A stretch of DNA of 42,629 nucleotides from Agromyces mediolanus (lineage in GTDB: Bacteria > Actinomycetota > Actinomycetes > Actinomycetales > Microbacteriaceae), in NCBI RefSeq assembly GCF_014648575.1, contig NZ_BMRJ01000009.1, positions 12,869 to 55,497 on the forward strand. The letters run 5' to 3'. The notes under the pieces were generated by a model that ran no database searches, was not told the DNA's origin, and worked only from the letters and a program-made list of their open reading frames with translations. Every line of letters begins with the position of its first letter. Positions within the stretch are counted from its first letter, which is position 1. Both the position numbers and the translations under genes were made by a program. Shown here piece after piece: positions 26,460 to 35,390 of the stretch.

Positions 26460-27695
26460 ATGCAGACTTCGACCTCGCGCTTCGAGACGCGCGCCGTGCA
26501 CGCCGGGATGGACGGCGTTCGCGAACTCGGTTCCCATGTTCCTCCCATCGACCTCTCCACGACGAATCCGCTGCCCTCGGTCGAGCTCGGCGGGCGCTCC
26601 TACGAGGAGCTCGCCGGAGGCCAGGATCTCGGCGACGACCGCTCGGCGGTCTATCAGCGGCTCTGGCAACCGGGCGTCGCCCGCTTCGAGTCGGCCCTCG
26701 CGGAGCTCGAGGGGGCCGACGGCGCGGTCGCCTTCGCGAGCGGGATGGCGGCGCTCTCGGCCCTGCTCATCGCGACGGCGAGCGCCGGGCGTCCGCACAT
26801 CGTGGCGGTGCGCCCCCTCTACGGCGGCACCGACCACGTGCTCGACACCGGGCTGCTCGGCACCGAGGTGAGTTGGGCGACCGTCGATGAAGTGGCCGAC
26901 GCGGTCCGAGCCGACACCGGGCTCGTCGTCGTCGAGTCGCCGGCCAATCCGACGCTCGAGCTCGTCGACCTCGCCGCGCTCGCGCGCGCGGCGGGCACCG
27001 TCCCGCTCCTCGTCGACAACACCTTCGCGACGCCCGTGCTGCAGCGCCCCATCGAGCACGGCGCCGCGCTCGTGCTGCACAGCGCCACGAAGTACCTGGG
27101 CGGGCACGGCGACGTCATGGGCGGCGTCGTCGCGGGCGATCGCGAGTGGGTCGAACGTCTGCGGCAGGTTCGCGCGCTCACCGGCGGTCTGCTGCATCCG
27201 TTCGCGGCGTACCTCCTGCACCGCGGACTCCGCACCCTGCCGGTGCGGGTGCGCGCGCAGCAGGCGACCGCGGGCGAGCTCGCGCAGCGCCTCGCCGCGC
27301 ACCCCGCCGTCTCGAGCGTGCACTATGCGGGTCTGCCCGGCCAGGACCCGCTGGGGCTCGTCGGCCGCCAGCAGGCGGGACCCGGTTCGATCATCGCGCT
27401 CGATCTCGACGGCGGCTTCGAGGCGGCGCAGCGCTTCGTGGAGGCGTGCGAGCTCGTCACGCACGCCGTCTCGCTCGGCGGGGTGGACTCGCTCGTGCAG
27501 CATCCGGCGTCGCTCACCCATCGGCCGGTCGCGGGCGAGGCGAAGCCCGCGGCGGGCGTCGTCCGGCTCTCGATCGGGCTCGAGCACGTCGACGACCTCG
27601 CCGACGATCTGCTGCGGGCGCTCGACGTCGCCGCGCTCACGGCGGCCCCGATGGCCTCGGACCGGCGCACGTTCGCGGCGGCCGCCGCGGACTGA
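26460..27695 (+). CDS. Cys/Met-metabolism PLP-dependent lyase (cystathionine/methionine gamma-lyase type)
   Basis: A 411-residue pyridoxal-phosphate enzyme of the cystathionine/methionine gamma-lyase family, which breaks C-S bonds in sulfur amino acids. The N-terminus RFETRAVHAGMDGVRELGSH is typical; the PLP lysine is in HSATKYLGGHGDVMGG (K211), and the arginine-containing C-terminal VVRLSIGLEHVDDLADDL is conserved. ATG start. Its neighbour, a divergent Lrp/AsnC regulator, fits control by an amino acid. Cystathionine gamma-lyase, cystathionine gamma-synthase and methionine gamma-lyase cannot be told apart from these motifs. Converges on the next helicase gene with a 12-bp gap. Confidence 0.88.
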   Translation: MQTSTSRFETRAVHAGMDGVRELGSHVPPIDLSTTNPLPSVELGGRSYEELAGGQDLGDDRSAVYQRLWQPGVARFESALAELEGADGAVAFASGMAALSALLIATASAGRPHIVAVRPLYGGTDHVLDTGLLGTEVSWATVDEVADAVRADTGLVVVESPANPTLELVDLAALARAAGTVPLLVDNTFATPVLQRPIEHGAALVLHSATKYLGGHGDVMGGVVAGDREWVERLRQVRALTGGLLHPFAAYLLHRGLRTLPVRVRAQQATAGELAQRLAAHPAVSSVHYAGLPGQDPLGLVGRQQAGPGSIIALDLDGGFEAAQRFVEACELVTHAVSLGGVDSLVQHPASLTHRPVAGEAKPAAGVVRLSIGLEHVDDLADDLLRALDVAALTAAPMASDRRTFAAAAAD

Positions 27696-27707
27696 GCGCC
27701 GGCTGCG

Positions 27708-29513
27708 TCAGCGGGCGCCGAGCCGCTTGCGCACGAACTCGATGCGCGCCTGGAGCTGGGTCACCGTCGCCTGCGCGACCGCGGGGCCGCCGCAGATGCG
27801 CCGCAGTTCGGAGTGCACCTGCGAGTGCGGCTCGCCGGTCTGCCGTGCCCAGAGTCCGACGAGGCTGTTCAGCAGCGCACGCTGCTCCTTGAGGGTGCGG
27901 TAGAGGGCGACGGGCTCGGCATGTTCCGCGTCGGCGACGGTGTGCTTGCGGCGCTCGCCGGCGCGGCGCGCCTGCCGGGCCTGGCGATGGCGGAGCAGCT
28001 CGGACACCTGCTCGGGCTCGAGGAGGCCCGGGATGCCGATGAAGTCGAACTCCTCGTCGCTGCCGGGCTCGGCGAGCGTGCCGAACTCGGTGCCGTCGTA
28101 CACGACGCGGTCGAAGGTGGCGTCGGACGCGATCGCCTGCCAGGTGAACTCGGCGGAGAGCTCGTCGGACGCCTTCTCCTCGCGGTTCGCCGCCTCGAGC
28201 AGGCCGTCCTCCAGGCCGGGGTCGTCTCCCCCGTCGCCGTCGCGCCGGTCGAGCGCATGGTCGCGCTGCCGCTCCAGCTCGCTCGCGAGCGCCATCAGCA
28301 CCGGCACATTCGGCAGGAAGACGGACGCCGTCTCGCCGCGGCGCCGGGCGCGCACGAAGCGGCCGATGGCCTGCGCGAAGAACAGCGGCGTCGAGGAGCT
28401 CGTCGCGTACACGCCGACGGCGAGCCGCGGCACGTCGACCCCCTCCGACACCATGCGCACCGCGACCATCCATCGGCTCGTCGACGCCGAGAACGCCTCG
28501 ATGTTGGCCGAGGCCTCTTTGTCGTCGGAGAGCACGACGGTGACCCGTTCGCCGCAGATCTGCTCGAGCTGCTGCGCGTACGCGCGGGCGACGGTCTGAT
28601 CGGTCGCGAGCACGAGTCCGCCGGCGTCGGGGATCGATTGGCGCACCTCGCTCAAGCGCCGGTCGGCGGCGTTCAGCACGGCGGGGATCCACTCCCCGCT
28701 CGGCTCGAGGGCGGTGCGCCAGGCGGCGGAGGTGATGTCCTTCGTGTTGTCCTCGCCGAGCCGGGCCTCCATCTCGTCGCCGGCCTTCGTGCGCCAGCGC
28801 ATGTGGCCGGCGTAGACCATGAAGATGACGGGGCGGACGACGCCGTCGGCGAGGGCCCGGTCGTAGCCGTAGGCGTAGTCGGTGCGGGAGACGCGCACGC
28901 CCTTCGCGTCCGGGGCGTACTCGACGAACGGGATGGGCGCGGTGTCGCTGCGGAAGGGCGTGCCGGTGAGCGAGAGCCGCTTCGTGGCGGGCTCGAAGGC
29001 CTCGCGGATGGCGTCGCCCCAGGACAGGGTGTCGCCGCCGTGGTGCACCTCGTCGAGGATGATGAGACTGCGACCCGAGAGCGTGAGCTCGCGGTGCAGG
29101 GCGGGCCGCATCGCGACCTGCGCGTACGTCACGGCGACGCCGTGGAAGTGCCGCGCGGAGCGGCCGTGGGCGTTGCGGAAGCCGGGGTCGAGGCGGATGC
29201 CGACGCGGTCGGCGGCGTCGGCCCACTGCCGCTTCAGGTGGTCGGTGGGCGCCACGACGGTGATGCGATCGATGATGCGCCGCGCGCGCAGCTCGGCCGC
29301 GAGCCGGAGCGCGAAGGTCGTCTTGCCGGCGCCGGGCGTGGCCGCCGCGAGGAAGTCGCGGGGCAGCTCCCCGAGGTAGTGCTCGAGGGCTTCGGCCTGC
29401 CAGGCGCGGAGCTTGGACGCGGTGCCCCAGGCGGCGCGCTCGGGATAGGACGGCGAGAGGTGCTCGGCGGCCGAGGTGCCCGGGTGGGCGCCGTTCGGAA
29501 TCACTGAGCTCAT
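27708..29513 (-). CDS. DEAD/DEAH-box helicase (SF2, Irc3/Ssl2-like)
   Basis: A 601-residue superfamily 2 helicase. Walker A is ATPGAGKTT (about residues 58-66), the Walker B box is LIILDEVHHGGD (DEVH, about 153-156), then SLTGTPFRS (motif III) and QAIGRFVRARRRG (motif VI). The C-terminal 170 residues are a charged, mostly helical extension with coil-like stretches (ELLRHRQARQARRAGERRK). ATG start; no ribosome site is seen, and TAACCT lies 9 nt upstream, so it may be leaderless. The exact substrate (DNA or RNA) is unknown; no restriction or defence partner is encoded nearby. Confidence 0.87.
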   Translation of the reverse strand: MSSVIPNGAHPGTSAAEHLSPSYPERAAWGTASKLRAWQAEALEHYLGELPRDFLAAATPGAGKTTFALRLAAELRARRIIDRITVVAPTDHLKRQWADAADRVGIRLDPGFRNAHGRSARHFHGVAVTYAQVAMRPALHRELTLSGRSLIILDEVHHGGDTLSWGDAIREAFEPATKRLSLTGTPFRSDTAPIPFVEYAPDAKGVRVSRTDYAYGYDRALADGVVRPVIFMVYAGHMRWRTKAGDEMEARLGEDNTKDITSAAWRTALEPSGEWIPAVLNAADRRLSEVRQSIPDAGGLVLATDQTVARAYAQQLEQICGERVTVVLSDDKEASANIEAFSASTSRWMVAVRMVSEGVDVPRLAVGVYATSSSTPLFFAQAIGRFVRARRRGETASVFLPNVPVLMALASELERQRDHALDRRDGDGGDDPGLEDGLLEAANREEKASDELSAEFTWQAIASDATFDRVVYDGTEFGTLAEPGSDEEFDFIGIPGLLEPEQVSELLRHRQARQARRAGERRKHTVADAEHAEPVALYRTLKEQRALLNSLVGLWARQTGEPHSQVHSELRRICGGPAVAQATVTQLQARIEFVRKRLGAR

Positions 29514-29626
29514 GAGGATACGAGGTTACCCGAGCCATCCGACCCTGGCGAAGCCGGATCGCCGACCGGGCGTGGCGCGCCGTCGAAGCGAGCCGCGCGC
29601 TCCGGCGACGTGTGCAGAATGGAGGA

Positions 29627-30469
29627 ATGCCAGTCGGAGCAACGTCCAATGAATCCGCCGAGGCGGCGCCCCTCGAGCCGCGCCACCCGTGGTCGCGCTA
29701 CGTCGCCCTGGGCGACTCCTTCACCGAGGGCATCGGCGACCCGGAGCCGACCGTGCCGGGCGGGCACCGCGGCTGGGCGGACCGTGTCGCGGAAGTGCTC
29801 GCGCAGGGCGACGACGACTTCGCCTACGCGAACCTCGCCATCCGCGGCCGGCTCATCCAGCAGATCATCGACGAGCAGATCGAGCCCGCGCTCGCGCTCC
29901 GCCCCGACCTGATCACGATCTCGGCCGGCGGCAACGACGTCATCCGTCCGGGCACCGATCCGGACGAGATCTCCGCCCGCTTCGAGTACGCCGTCGAGCG
30001 GCTCTCCCGCGACCGGGCCACGATCGTGCTGTTCACCGGCGTCGACGTCGGCTTCTCCCCCGTGTTCCGCGGCATCCGCGGCAAGGTCGCGATCTACAAC
30101 GAGAACCTCCGCGCGATCGCGGCGAAGCACGACCTGCTCGTCGCCGATCAGTGGGCGCTCACCGAGATCCAGGACCAGCGCATGTGGGCGCCCGACCGGC
30201 TGCACCTGAACCCGCTCGGACACCACACGGTCGCCCGCATGGTGCTCGCGACGCTCAACGTCGACAACGACCTCGAGCCCTCGACGCCCGAGCCGCTCCC
30301 GGCCCGCAGCTGGCGCGAGGCGCGGGTGGGCGACCTCGCCTGGGCACGGGAGTACCTCGTGCCCTGGGTGGTACGGCGCATCCGCCACCAGTCCTCGGGC
30401 GACTTCGTCACCGCCAAGCGGCCGGATGCCGGTCCGTACGCCGTGCCGGGCGGAACCGAGCGCGGCTGA
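29627..30469 (+). CDS. SGNH/GDSL-family hydrolase
   Basis: A 280-residue esterase- or lipase-type hydrolase. The catalytic Ser block is YVALGDSFTEGIGD (GDSF), block III is SAGGNDVIRPG, and the C-terminal Asp-His pair is in APDRLHLNPLGHH. No signal peptide is visible, so it is probably cytosolic or exported by another route. The ATG at 29627 is preferred to the GTG at 29612: CAGAAT lies 6 nt before the ATG, a near -10 element, while GGAGGA touches the codon and is too close to be a good ribosome site. Converges on the D,D-carboxypeptidase gene. Confidence 0.88.
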   Translation: MPVGATSNESAEAAPLEPRHPWSRYVALGDSFTEGIGDPEPTVPGGHRGWADRVAEVLAQGDDDFAYANLAIRGRLIQQIIDEQIEPALALRPDLITISAGGNDVIRPGTDPDEISARFEYAVERLSRDRATIVLFTGVDVGFSPVFRGIRGKVAIYNENLRAIAAKHDLLVADQWALTEIQDQRMWAPDRLHLNPLGHHTVARMVLATLNVDNDLEPSTPEPLPARSWREARVGDLAWAREYLVPWVVRRIRHQSSGDFVTAKRPDAGPYAVPGGTERG

Positions 30470-30493
30470 CCGGGCGGACGACCGCGCGGGCGC

Positions 30494-31855
30494 TCAGCCG
30501 CGCCCGGCGCTCGCCGGGGCGTCGAGGGCGCCGGGGTTGCCGAGCCGCCACCAGGCGCCCGGGTCCTCGAGCGGGGCGTCCAGCCGCAGCGGCACCACGA
30601 TCGAGCGGGATCCGGCGGTCACGGTCGCGGTGCCGACGTCGCTGCCGTCGGCGGCGGTCGTGACCGAGGCCGCGTCGACGGCGACCTCGACCGGGGTGTC
30701 GCTCCAGACGACGAGCCGGGCGGCTTCGCTCGCCTCGGCGTGCGCGGTCTGGCCCCACGGGGTGGCGTAGCTCGCGAGGTCCGCGCCCTCGTCGAAGACG
30801 GTGACCTCGCGGAAGCCGGGCGCGACGCTGTCCAGGAGCGCCGCGACCGCCTCGCGCAGGCTCGCGTGGTCGGGGGCGTCGAGCAGGACGCCGACGATCG
30901 TGACCGACTCGTCGCCGACCGGGACGTCGGCGGAGAACAGCAGGTTCGCCGCGTCGTCGGTGGTGCCGGTCTTGATGCCGTCGACGCCGTGCGTGCCCAG
31001 CAGCTTGTTCGAGTTCTCGATCGCGCCGAGCTCCGGCAGCTCCACCTGCTGGGTCGCGACGATCGAGGCGACGACGGGGTTCTCGAGCGCGAGCTCGCCG
31101 AGCCGGACGAGCTCGGCCGGCGTGCTCGTGTTGTCGAGGGAGAGGCCGCTGGAGTCGGCGATCACGGTGTGCTGGAAGCCGTGGTCGGCGAGCCAGGTCC
31201 TGGCGCGCTCGAGGAAGGCCTCCTGCGAGCCGAACGCCCAGTTCGAGATGGAGATGGCGTAGTTGTTGCCGGACGGCAGCAGCATCGCCTCGAGGCTCTG
31301 CACGAGGCTCAGCGAGATGCCGGGCTCCACGGGGGCGACGGAGCCGTTCTGGGCGATCATGTCCCAGTACAGCTCGACGTCGGCCTCCGTGTAGGCGAGC
31401 TCCGGTCCACTCTCCCCCGCGGCGACGGGGTTGGCGTCGAGCACGACGAGCGCGGTGATGATCTTGGTGATGCTCGCCGTCGGCAGCGGCGCATCCGCCG
31501 AGCCGCCGACGAGGAGCCCGTCGAAGCCGACCGCGCCGACCGCGTACCCGCCGAAGCCGGGCAATGCGAGCGGCTGCGCCGCCTGGGCGACCGGTTGCGG
31601 CGCGGTGACGACCGCCGCGGCCGCGGGGATCGGCGCGCCGAGCGCCCGCCCGACGTAGACGCCGCCCGAGACGAGCAGGGCGAGGACGATCGCGAGCGCG
31701 CCGAACACGACGATCCGGCGGCGACGGTACACCTGCGCCCTGGCCTGCCGCGCGGCCGCGGCGGGATCGCTGGCGGACTCGGCTGGCTCGGTGCCGGCGC
31801 GGCGCGGGCGCGCGGCGTCGTGCTCGGCCTCGCGGCCGGGGGCTTCGGTCGTCAT
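30494..31855 (-). CDS. D-alanyl-D-alanine carboxypeptidase (penicillin-binding protein)
   Basis: A 453-residue S11-type peptidase that trims the terminal D-Ala of peptidoglycan peptides outside the cell. A charged cytosolic N-terminus (residues 1-47) precedes one membrane segment (48-70, RRIVVFGALAIVLALLVSGG). Active-site motifs are in order: S128-I-T-K131, S195-G-N197, and K295-T-G297. The C-terminal part (about 360-440) is a beta-rich domain. ATG start; TAGGCT made from the stop codon of the upstream TrmH gene lies 8 nt before, so the mRNA may be leaderless. Confidence 0.9.
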   Translation of the reverse strand: MTTEAPGREAEHDAARPRRAGTEPAESASDPAAAARQARAQVYRRRRIVVFGALAIVLALLVSGGVYVGRALGAPIPAAAAVVTAPQPVAQAAQPLALPGFGGYAVGAVGFDGLLVGGSADAPLPTASITKIITALVVLDANPVAAGESGPELAYTEADVELYWDMIAQNGSVAPVEPGISLSLVQSLEAMLLPSGNNYAISISNWAFGSQEAFLERARTWLADHGFQHTVIADSSGLSLDNTSTPAELVRLGELALENPVVASIVATQQVELPELGAIENSNKLLGTHGVDGIKTGTTDDAANLLFSADVPVGDESVTIVGVLLDAPDHASLREAVAALLDSVAPGFREVTVFDEGADLASYATPWGQTAHAEASEAARLVVWSDTPVEVAVDAASVTTAADGSDVGTATVTAGSRSIVVPLRLDAPLEDPGAWWRLGNPGALDAPASAGRG

Positions 31856-31863
31856 CGACTGCG

Positions 31864-31869
31864 AGCCTA
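31864..31869 (-). promoter_or_regulatory. Candidate -10 of the D,D-carboxypeptidase gene made from the TrmH stop codon
   Basis: TAGGCT, the same hexamer as at helY and the FKBP gene; TAG ends the TrmH gene. The spacer to the ATG is CGCAGTCG (8 nt). Confidence 0.55.
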
Positions 31870-32694
31870 GCCGCCTGACCCGTGCTCGGGCTGGAGGTCG
31901 GTCAGCGCGTACAGGACCACCGCGGCGGCCGCGGCGACGTTCAGCGAGTCGACCTCGTGCAGCATCGGGATCGTCACGATGCGGTCGGCGGCGGACAGCG
32001 CCCGTCGGCTGAGGCCGTCGCCCTCCGCCCCGAAGACGAGCGCGAGCCGTTCCGGCGGGTCCTTCGCGAGCGTGCGCAGCGAGACGGCGTCGTCGGCGAG
32101 GGCGAGCGCGGCGACCTCGAAGCCGTGCTCGTGGAGGAGCGGGGCGGCCTCGTCCCAGTCCGGCAGCCGCGTCCACGGCACCTGGAACACGGTGCCCATG
32201 CTGACCCGGACGCTCCGGCGGTAGAGCGGGTCGGCGCAGCGGGGGCTCACGAGCACCGCGTCCGCACCGAGGCCGGCGACGGAGCGGAAGATCGCCCCGA
32301 CGTTGGTGTGATCGACGATGTCCTCGAGCACCACGACGCGCCGGGCGTCGCGGAGCAGTTCGGCCGGGGCGGGGAGCTCGGGCCGCTCGAACGCGGCGAG
32401 GGCGCCGCGGTGCACGCGGTAGCCCGTGATCTGCTCGAGCTGGGCCGCGTCGGCGAGGTGCACCGGCACGTCGTAGGCGGCGAGCAGCGGCTCGAGCCCC
32501 GCGAGCCACTTCTCCTCCATCAGCACGGAGCGCGGCCGGTGCCCGGCCGCGAGCGCGCGGGCGATGACCTTGGCGGACTCGGCCAGGTAGATGCCGCGCT
32601 CCGGCTCGGTCGCGCTGCGCAGCGCGACGTCCGTGAGATCGGCATAATCGGCGACGGCGTCGGATGCCGCGTCGCGCACTCGTTCGACGTGCAA
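31867..32694 (-). CDS. TrmH/SpoU family RNA methyltransferase
   Basis: A 275-residue SAM-dependent RNA 2'-O-methyltransferase with the knotted SPOUT fold. An N-terminal substrate domain (GIYLAESAKVIARALAAGHR) precedes the catalytic part with VVLEDIVDHTNVGAIFRS (motif 1), ALVFGAEGDGLSRRAL (motif 2) and IPMLHEVDSLNVAAAAAVVL (motif 3). The TTG at 32694 is chosen as start because GGGAGGA lies 3-4 nt before it and the protein then begins MHVERVRDA, as homologues do; upstream TTG (32733) and ATG (32721) lack such a site. rRNA or tRNA substrate not resolved. Stop TAG. Confidence 0.85.
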   Translation of the reverse strand: MHVERVRDAASDAVADYADLTDVALRSATEPERGIYLAESAKVIARALAAGHRPRSVLMEEKWLAGLEPLLAAYDVPVHLADAAQLEQITGYRVHRGALAAFERPELPAPAELLRDARRVVVLEDIVDHTNVGAIFRSVAGLGADAVLVSPRCADPLYRRSVRVSMGTVFQVPWTRLPDWDEAAPLLHEHGFEVAALALADDAVSLRTLAKDPPERLALVFGAEGDGLSRRALSAADRIVTIPMLHEVDSLNVAAAAAVVLYALTDLQPEHGSGG

Positions 32695-32797
32695 TGGTCC
32701 TCCCGGCCCCAAGCCTGCCATCCCAGGAAACAAACTCGAAAAGCGCGGTGTTTACCATCGTGGTACTCGTCCCGTGAACGCCGTCGATTGGAGCCGT

Positions 32798-33643
32798 GTG
32801 AGCACCAGCACTGCAGAGCCCGCCGTGGCGGGCCTGGACCGCGCGATCGACGTGCTCGGCGCCGGCACCGTCGCCGTCCTCACCGGGGCCGGCGTGAGCA
32901 CGGACTCGGGCATCCCCGACTACCGCGGCGAGGGGGCCCCGCGGCGCTCCCCGATGACGTTCCAGACCTTCGTCGGCTCCGAGCCGGCGCGCAAGCGCTA
33001 CTGGGCGGGCAGCCACCTCGGCTGGCGCTCCTTCGGCTCCGCGCAGCCGAACGACGGCCACCGCGCGCTCGCGCGGCTCGAGGCGTCCGGGGTGGCGAGC
33101 GGCGTCGTCACGCAGAACGTCGACGGGCTGCACCGCCGCGCGGGCAGCCGCCGCGTCGTGGAGCTGCACGGCGGCATGGACCGCGTCATCTGCCTCGCCT
33201 GCGGTCAGCTCTTCGCGCGCGAGGCGATCGCCGAGCGGCTCACCGCGCTGAACCCGGGGCTCGAGCCCGAGCTCGAACGGGCCATGCGCACGAACCCGGA
33301 CGGCGACGTCGAGGTCGACGACGTCGCGGGCATGCGCATCCCCGAGTGCTCCGTCTGCGGGGGCATGCTGAAGCCCGACGTGGTCTTCTTCGGCGAGTTC
33401 GTGCCGGTCGAGACCTTCCGATCCGCGGCCGGCGTGGTCGAGGCGGCCGACTCGCTCCTCGTCGCCGGCAGCTCGCTCGTCGTGAACTCCGGCATCCGCC
33501 TCATCGAGCTCGCCCGGCGGCGGCGCCTGCCGATCGTCGTCGTGAACCGCGGCGAGACGAAGGGCGACGGCCGGGCCGCGGTGAAGATCGACGCCGGCAC
33601 CACCGAGACCCTGACCGCGATCGCCGATGCCCTCGCGTCGTGA
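32798..33643 (+). CDS. Sir2 family NAD-dependent protein deacylase (sirtuin, SIRT4-like)
   Basis: A 281-residue sirtuin that removes acyl groups from protein lysines using NAD. NAD-binding motifs are GAGVSTDSGIPDYR and VVTQNVDGLHRRAG; the catalytic His is in ELHGGMDRV. Two zinc pairs are CLAC and CSVC. The pattern SGIPDYR and the long zinc module fit class II (SIRT4-like). The GTG at 32798 is chosen because GGAG lies 4 nt before; GTG 32774 is an alternative adding 8 residues. TACCAT (32753-32758) may be its -10 element. Followed by a histidine phosphatase gene after 30 bp. Confidence 0.9.
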   Translation: MSTSTAEPAVAGLDRAIDVLGAGTVAVLTGAGVSTDSGIPDYRGEGAPRRSPMTFQTFVGSEPARKRYWAGSHLGWRSFGSAQPNDGHRALARLEASGVASGVVTQNVDGLHRRAGSRRVVELHGGMDRVICLACGQLFAREAIAERLTALNPGLEPELERAMRTNPDGDVEVDDVAGMRIPECSVCGGMLKPDVVFFGEFVPVETFRSAAGVVEAADSLLVAGSSLVVNSGIRLIELARRRRLPIVVVNRGETKGDGRAAVKIDAGTTETLTAIADALAS

Positions 33644-33673
33644 ACACGCAGGTGCGTCTGCGAGCATGGTCGG

Positions 33674-34282
33674 ATGACCGGGCTCAGCAGGATGCCGCTC
33701 CAGCCCGTCACGATCGCGCTCGTCCGGCACGGCGAGACCGACTGGAACCGTGAGCGGCGCATCCAGGGGCTCACCGACATCCCGCTGAACGACACCGGCC
33801 GGCAGCAGGCGGCCGCGACGGCCGAGGCGCTCCGCGACGAGTCGTGGGACGCGATCTACGCGAGCCCGCTCTCGCGTGCGGCCGAGACGGCGTCGATCAT
33901 GGCGGCCGGGCTCGGCCTCGCGGAGCCCGTGCACGTTCCCGAGCTCGTCGAACGGCGGCACGGCGCGCTCGAGGGCCTCGACCCAGAGGGCCGGGCCGCG
34001 CTCGAGGCATCCGCAGCGACGATCGAGGGGCTGGAGCCCCGATCCGCCGTCATCGAACGCAGCTCGGCGGCGCTCCTCGCGCTCGCCGAGCGGCACCCGG
34101 GCGGACGCGTGCTCGCAGTCGCGCACGGCGGGGTCATCCACTCGCTGATCCTGCACCTCAGCGATTGGACGCTGCCCGCCCCCGGCTACCGCATCGACAA
34201 CGGTTCAGTGCATCTCGTGCGCGTCGTCGACGGGACGCTCGAGCTCGTCGAACCGGAGCGGCTGACCGGCACCGGCGACTGA
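33674..34282 (+). CDS. Histidine phosphatase family protein (phosphoglycerate mutase-like)
   Basis: A 202-residue phosphatase of the phosphoglycerate-mutase superfamily. The phosphorylated His is in ALVRHGETDWNRERRIQG, followed by SPLSRAAETA (second Arg), ERRHGALEG (acid region) and VLAVAHGGVIHSL (second His). ATG at 33674; the second ATG (residue 7) is a possible alternative. It lies 30 bp after the sirtuin gene and may be co-transcribed. Substrate unknown: the family includes cobalamin phosphatases, fructose-2,6-bisphosphatases and broad phosphatases. Confidence 0.88.
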   Translation: MTGLSRMPLQPVTIALVRHGETDWNRERRIQGLTDIPLNDTGRQQAAATAEALRDESWDAIYASPLSRAAETASIMAAGLGLAEPVHVPELVERRHGALEGLDPEGRAALEASAATIEGLEPRSAVIERSSAALLALAERHPGGRVLAVAHGGVIHSLILHLSDWTLPAPGYRIDNGSVHLVRVVDGTLELVEPERLTGTGD

Positions 34283-34289
34283 CGCGCGC

Positions 34290-35390
34290 TCAGGCGCGTC
34301 GTCGTCGCGTGCGCCGGCCGCCCTGTTCGGCGACCGTGCGCTGCATGAGCTTGAGCAGCCGTTCCGCGGACGCCGCCCAGGTGTAGCCCGCCGCGCGCTC
34401 CACGGCCAGCTCGGATCGCCGCGTCCACTGGTCCCCGGCTTCGAGGTCGCGCACCGCGCGGACGAGGTCGTCGGGATCGTTCGGGTCGAAGTAGAGGGCG
34501 GCGTCGCCGCCGATCTCCCGGAAGATCGGGATGTCGCTGACGACGATCGGCGTGCCGAGGCGCATCGCCTCGACGAGCGGGATGCCGAAGCCCTCCGCGC
34601 GCGAGGCGTGCACGAGCGCGGTCGCGTTCGAGAGCAGCTCGGCGTACTCCTCGTCGCTCGCGCCGTCGTGGAACACGATCCGCGCGTCCGGGGCGAGCCG
34701 GGTGAGCCGGCGGCGCTCCTCGTCGCCGATCCGACTCATCAGGTGCAGCTCGTGGTCCGGCAGCTTCGCCGCCGCCCGCACGAGCGTGTCGACGCCCTTG
34801 TACGGCATGAACGAGCCCATGTAGACGAGCCGGCCGCGAGTCGGGCGCTGCCGCGGCAGCTCGGGCCGGCCGAGCTCGTCCGAGGCGTTCGGCACGACGG
34901 TGACCTCGCGCTTCGTGAGCCGGTGCTCGGCGATGAGCCCCGCCGTGGTCTCGGAGACCGTGACGACGCGGTCGGCGCGGTTCAGGAGCACCCGCTGCGG
35001 CCACCACGCCAGGTGGTAGAGCCGCCAGAGCAGCCGCACCGGCCACGGCAGGTTGCGCGGCGGGGTCCGGTTCTCGTAGTAGATCAGGTCGTGCAGGGTG
35101 AGCAGCAGCCGGTAGTCGCGGCCGAGCGAGCCCATCGTCTGCATCGGCGAGAAGACGATATCGGGCTTCAGCCGCTTCACCTGCAGGGCGACGAACGGCT
35201 CGAGCGGGCTCGTGGGCCCGCTCACGAGCTGCCAGGGCAGCTCGGGCAGCAGCTCGAGCTGGCGGTGGTCGTTGATCAGCATCGTGACGGGATGGCGCTT
35301 GCCGAGCTCGCCGACGAGGCCGGCGGTGAACCGGCTGATGCCGTCGTGCTGCCCGATGCGGGTGTACCTGCAGTCGAAGACGATCCTCAC
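34290..35390 (-). CDS. Glycosyltransferase family 4
   Basis: A 366-residue GT-B glycosyltransferase that transfers a sugar from a nucleotide donor. The N-terminal half has LHDLIYYENRTPPRNLPWP; the C-terminal donor domain has LVYMGSFMPYKGVDTLVRA and the GT4 signature ASRAEGFGIPLVEAMRLGTPI with the E-x7-E pair. A Trp-rich stretch (LLWRLYHLAWWPQRVLL) is a likely membrane-contact surface. The GTG start overlaps the alpha/beta-hydrolase stop (GTGA), so coupled. The product sugar polymer or lipid is unknown. Confidence 0.88.
   Translation of the reverse strand: MRIVFDCRYTRIGQHDGISRFTAGLVGELGKRHPVTMLINDHRQLELLPELPWQLVSGPTSPLEPFVALQVKRLKPDIVFSPMQTMGSLGRDYRLLLTLHDLIYYENRTPPRNLPWPVRLLWRLYHLAWWPQRVLLNRADRVVTVSETTAGLIAEHRLTKREVTVVPNASDELGRPELPRQRPTRGRLVYMGSFMPYKGVDTLVRAAAKLPDHELHLMSRIGDEERRRLTRLAPDARIVFHDGASDEEYAELLSNATALVHASRAEGFGIPLVEAMRLGTPIVVSDIPIFREIGGDAALYFDPNDPDDLVRAVRDLEAGDQWTRRSELAVERAAGYTWAASAERLLKLMQRTVAEQGGRRTRRRRA

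Noticed and set aside
27708..29513. Helicase as part of a defence system
   Set aside because: No nuclease, methyltransferase or other defence gene accompanies it; neighbours are housekeeping genes.
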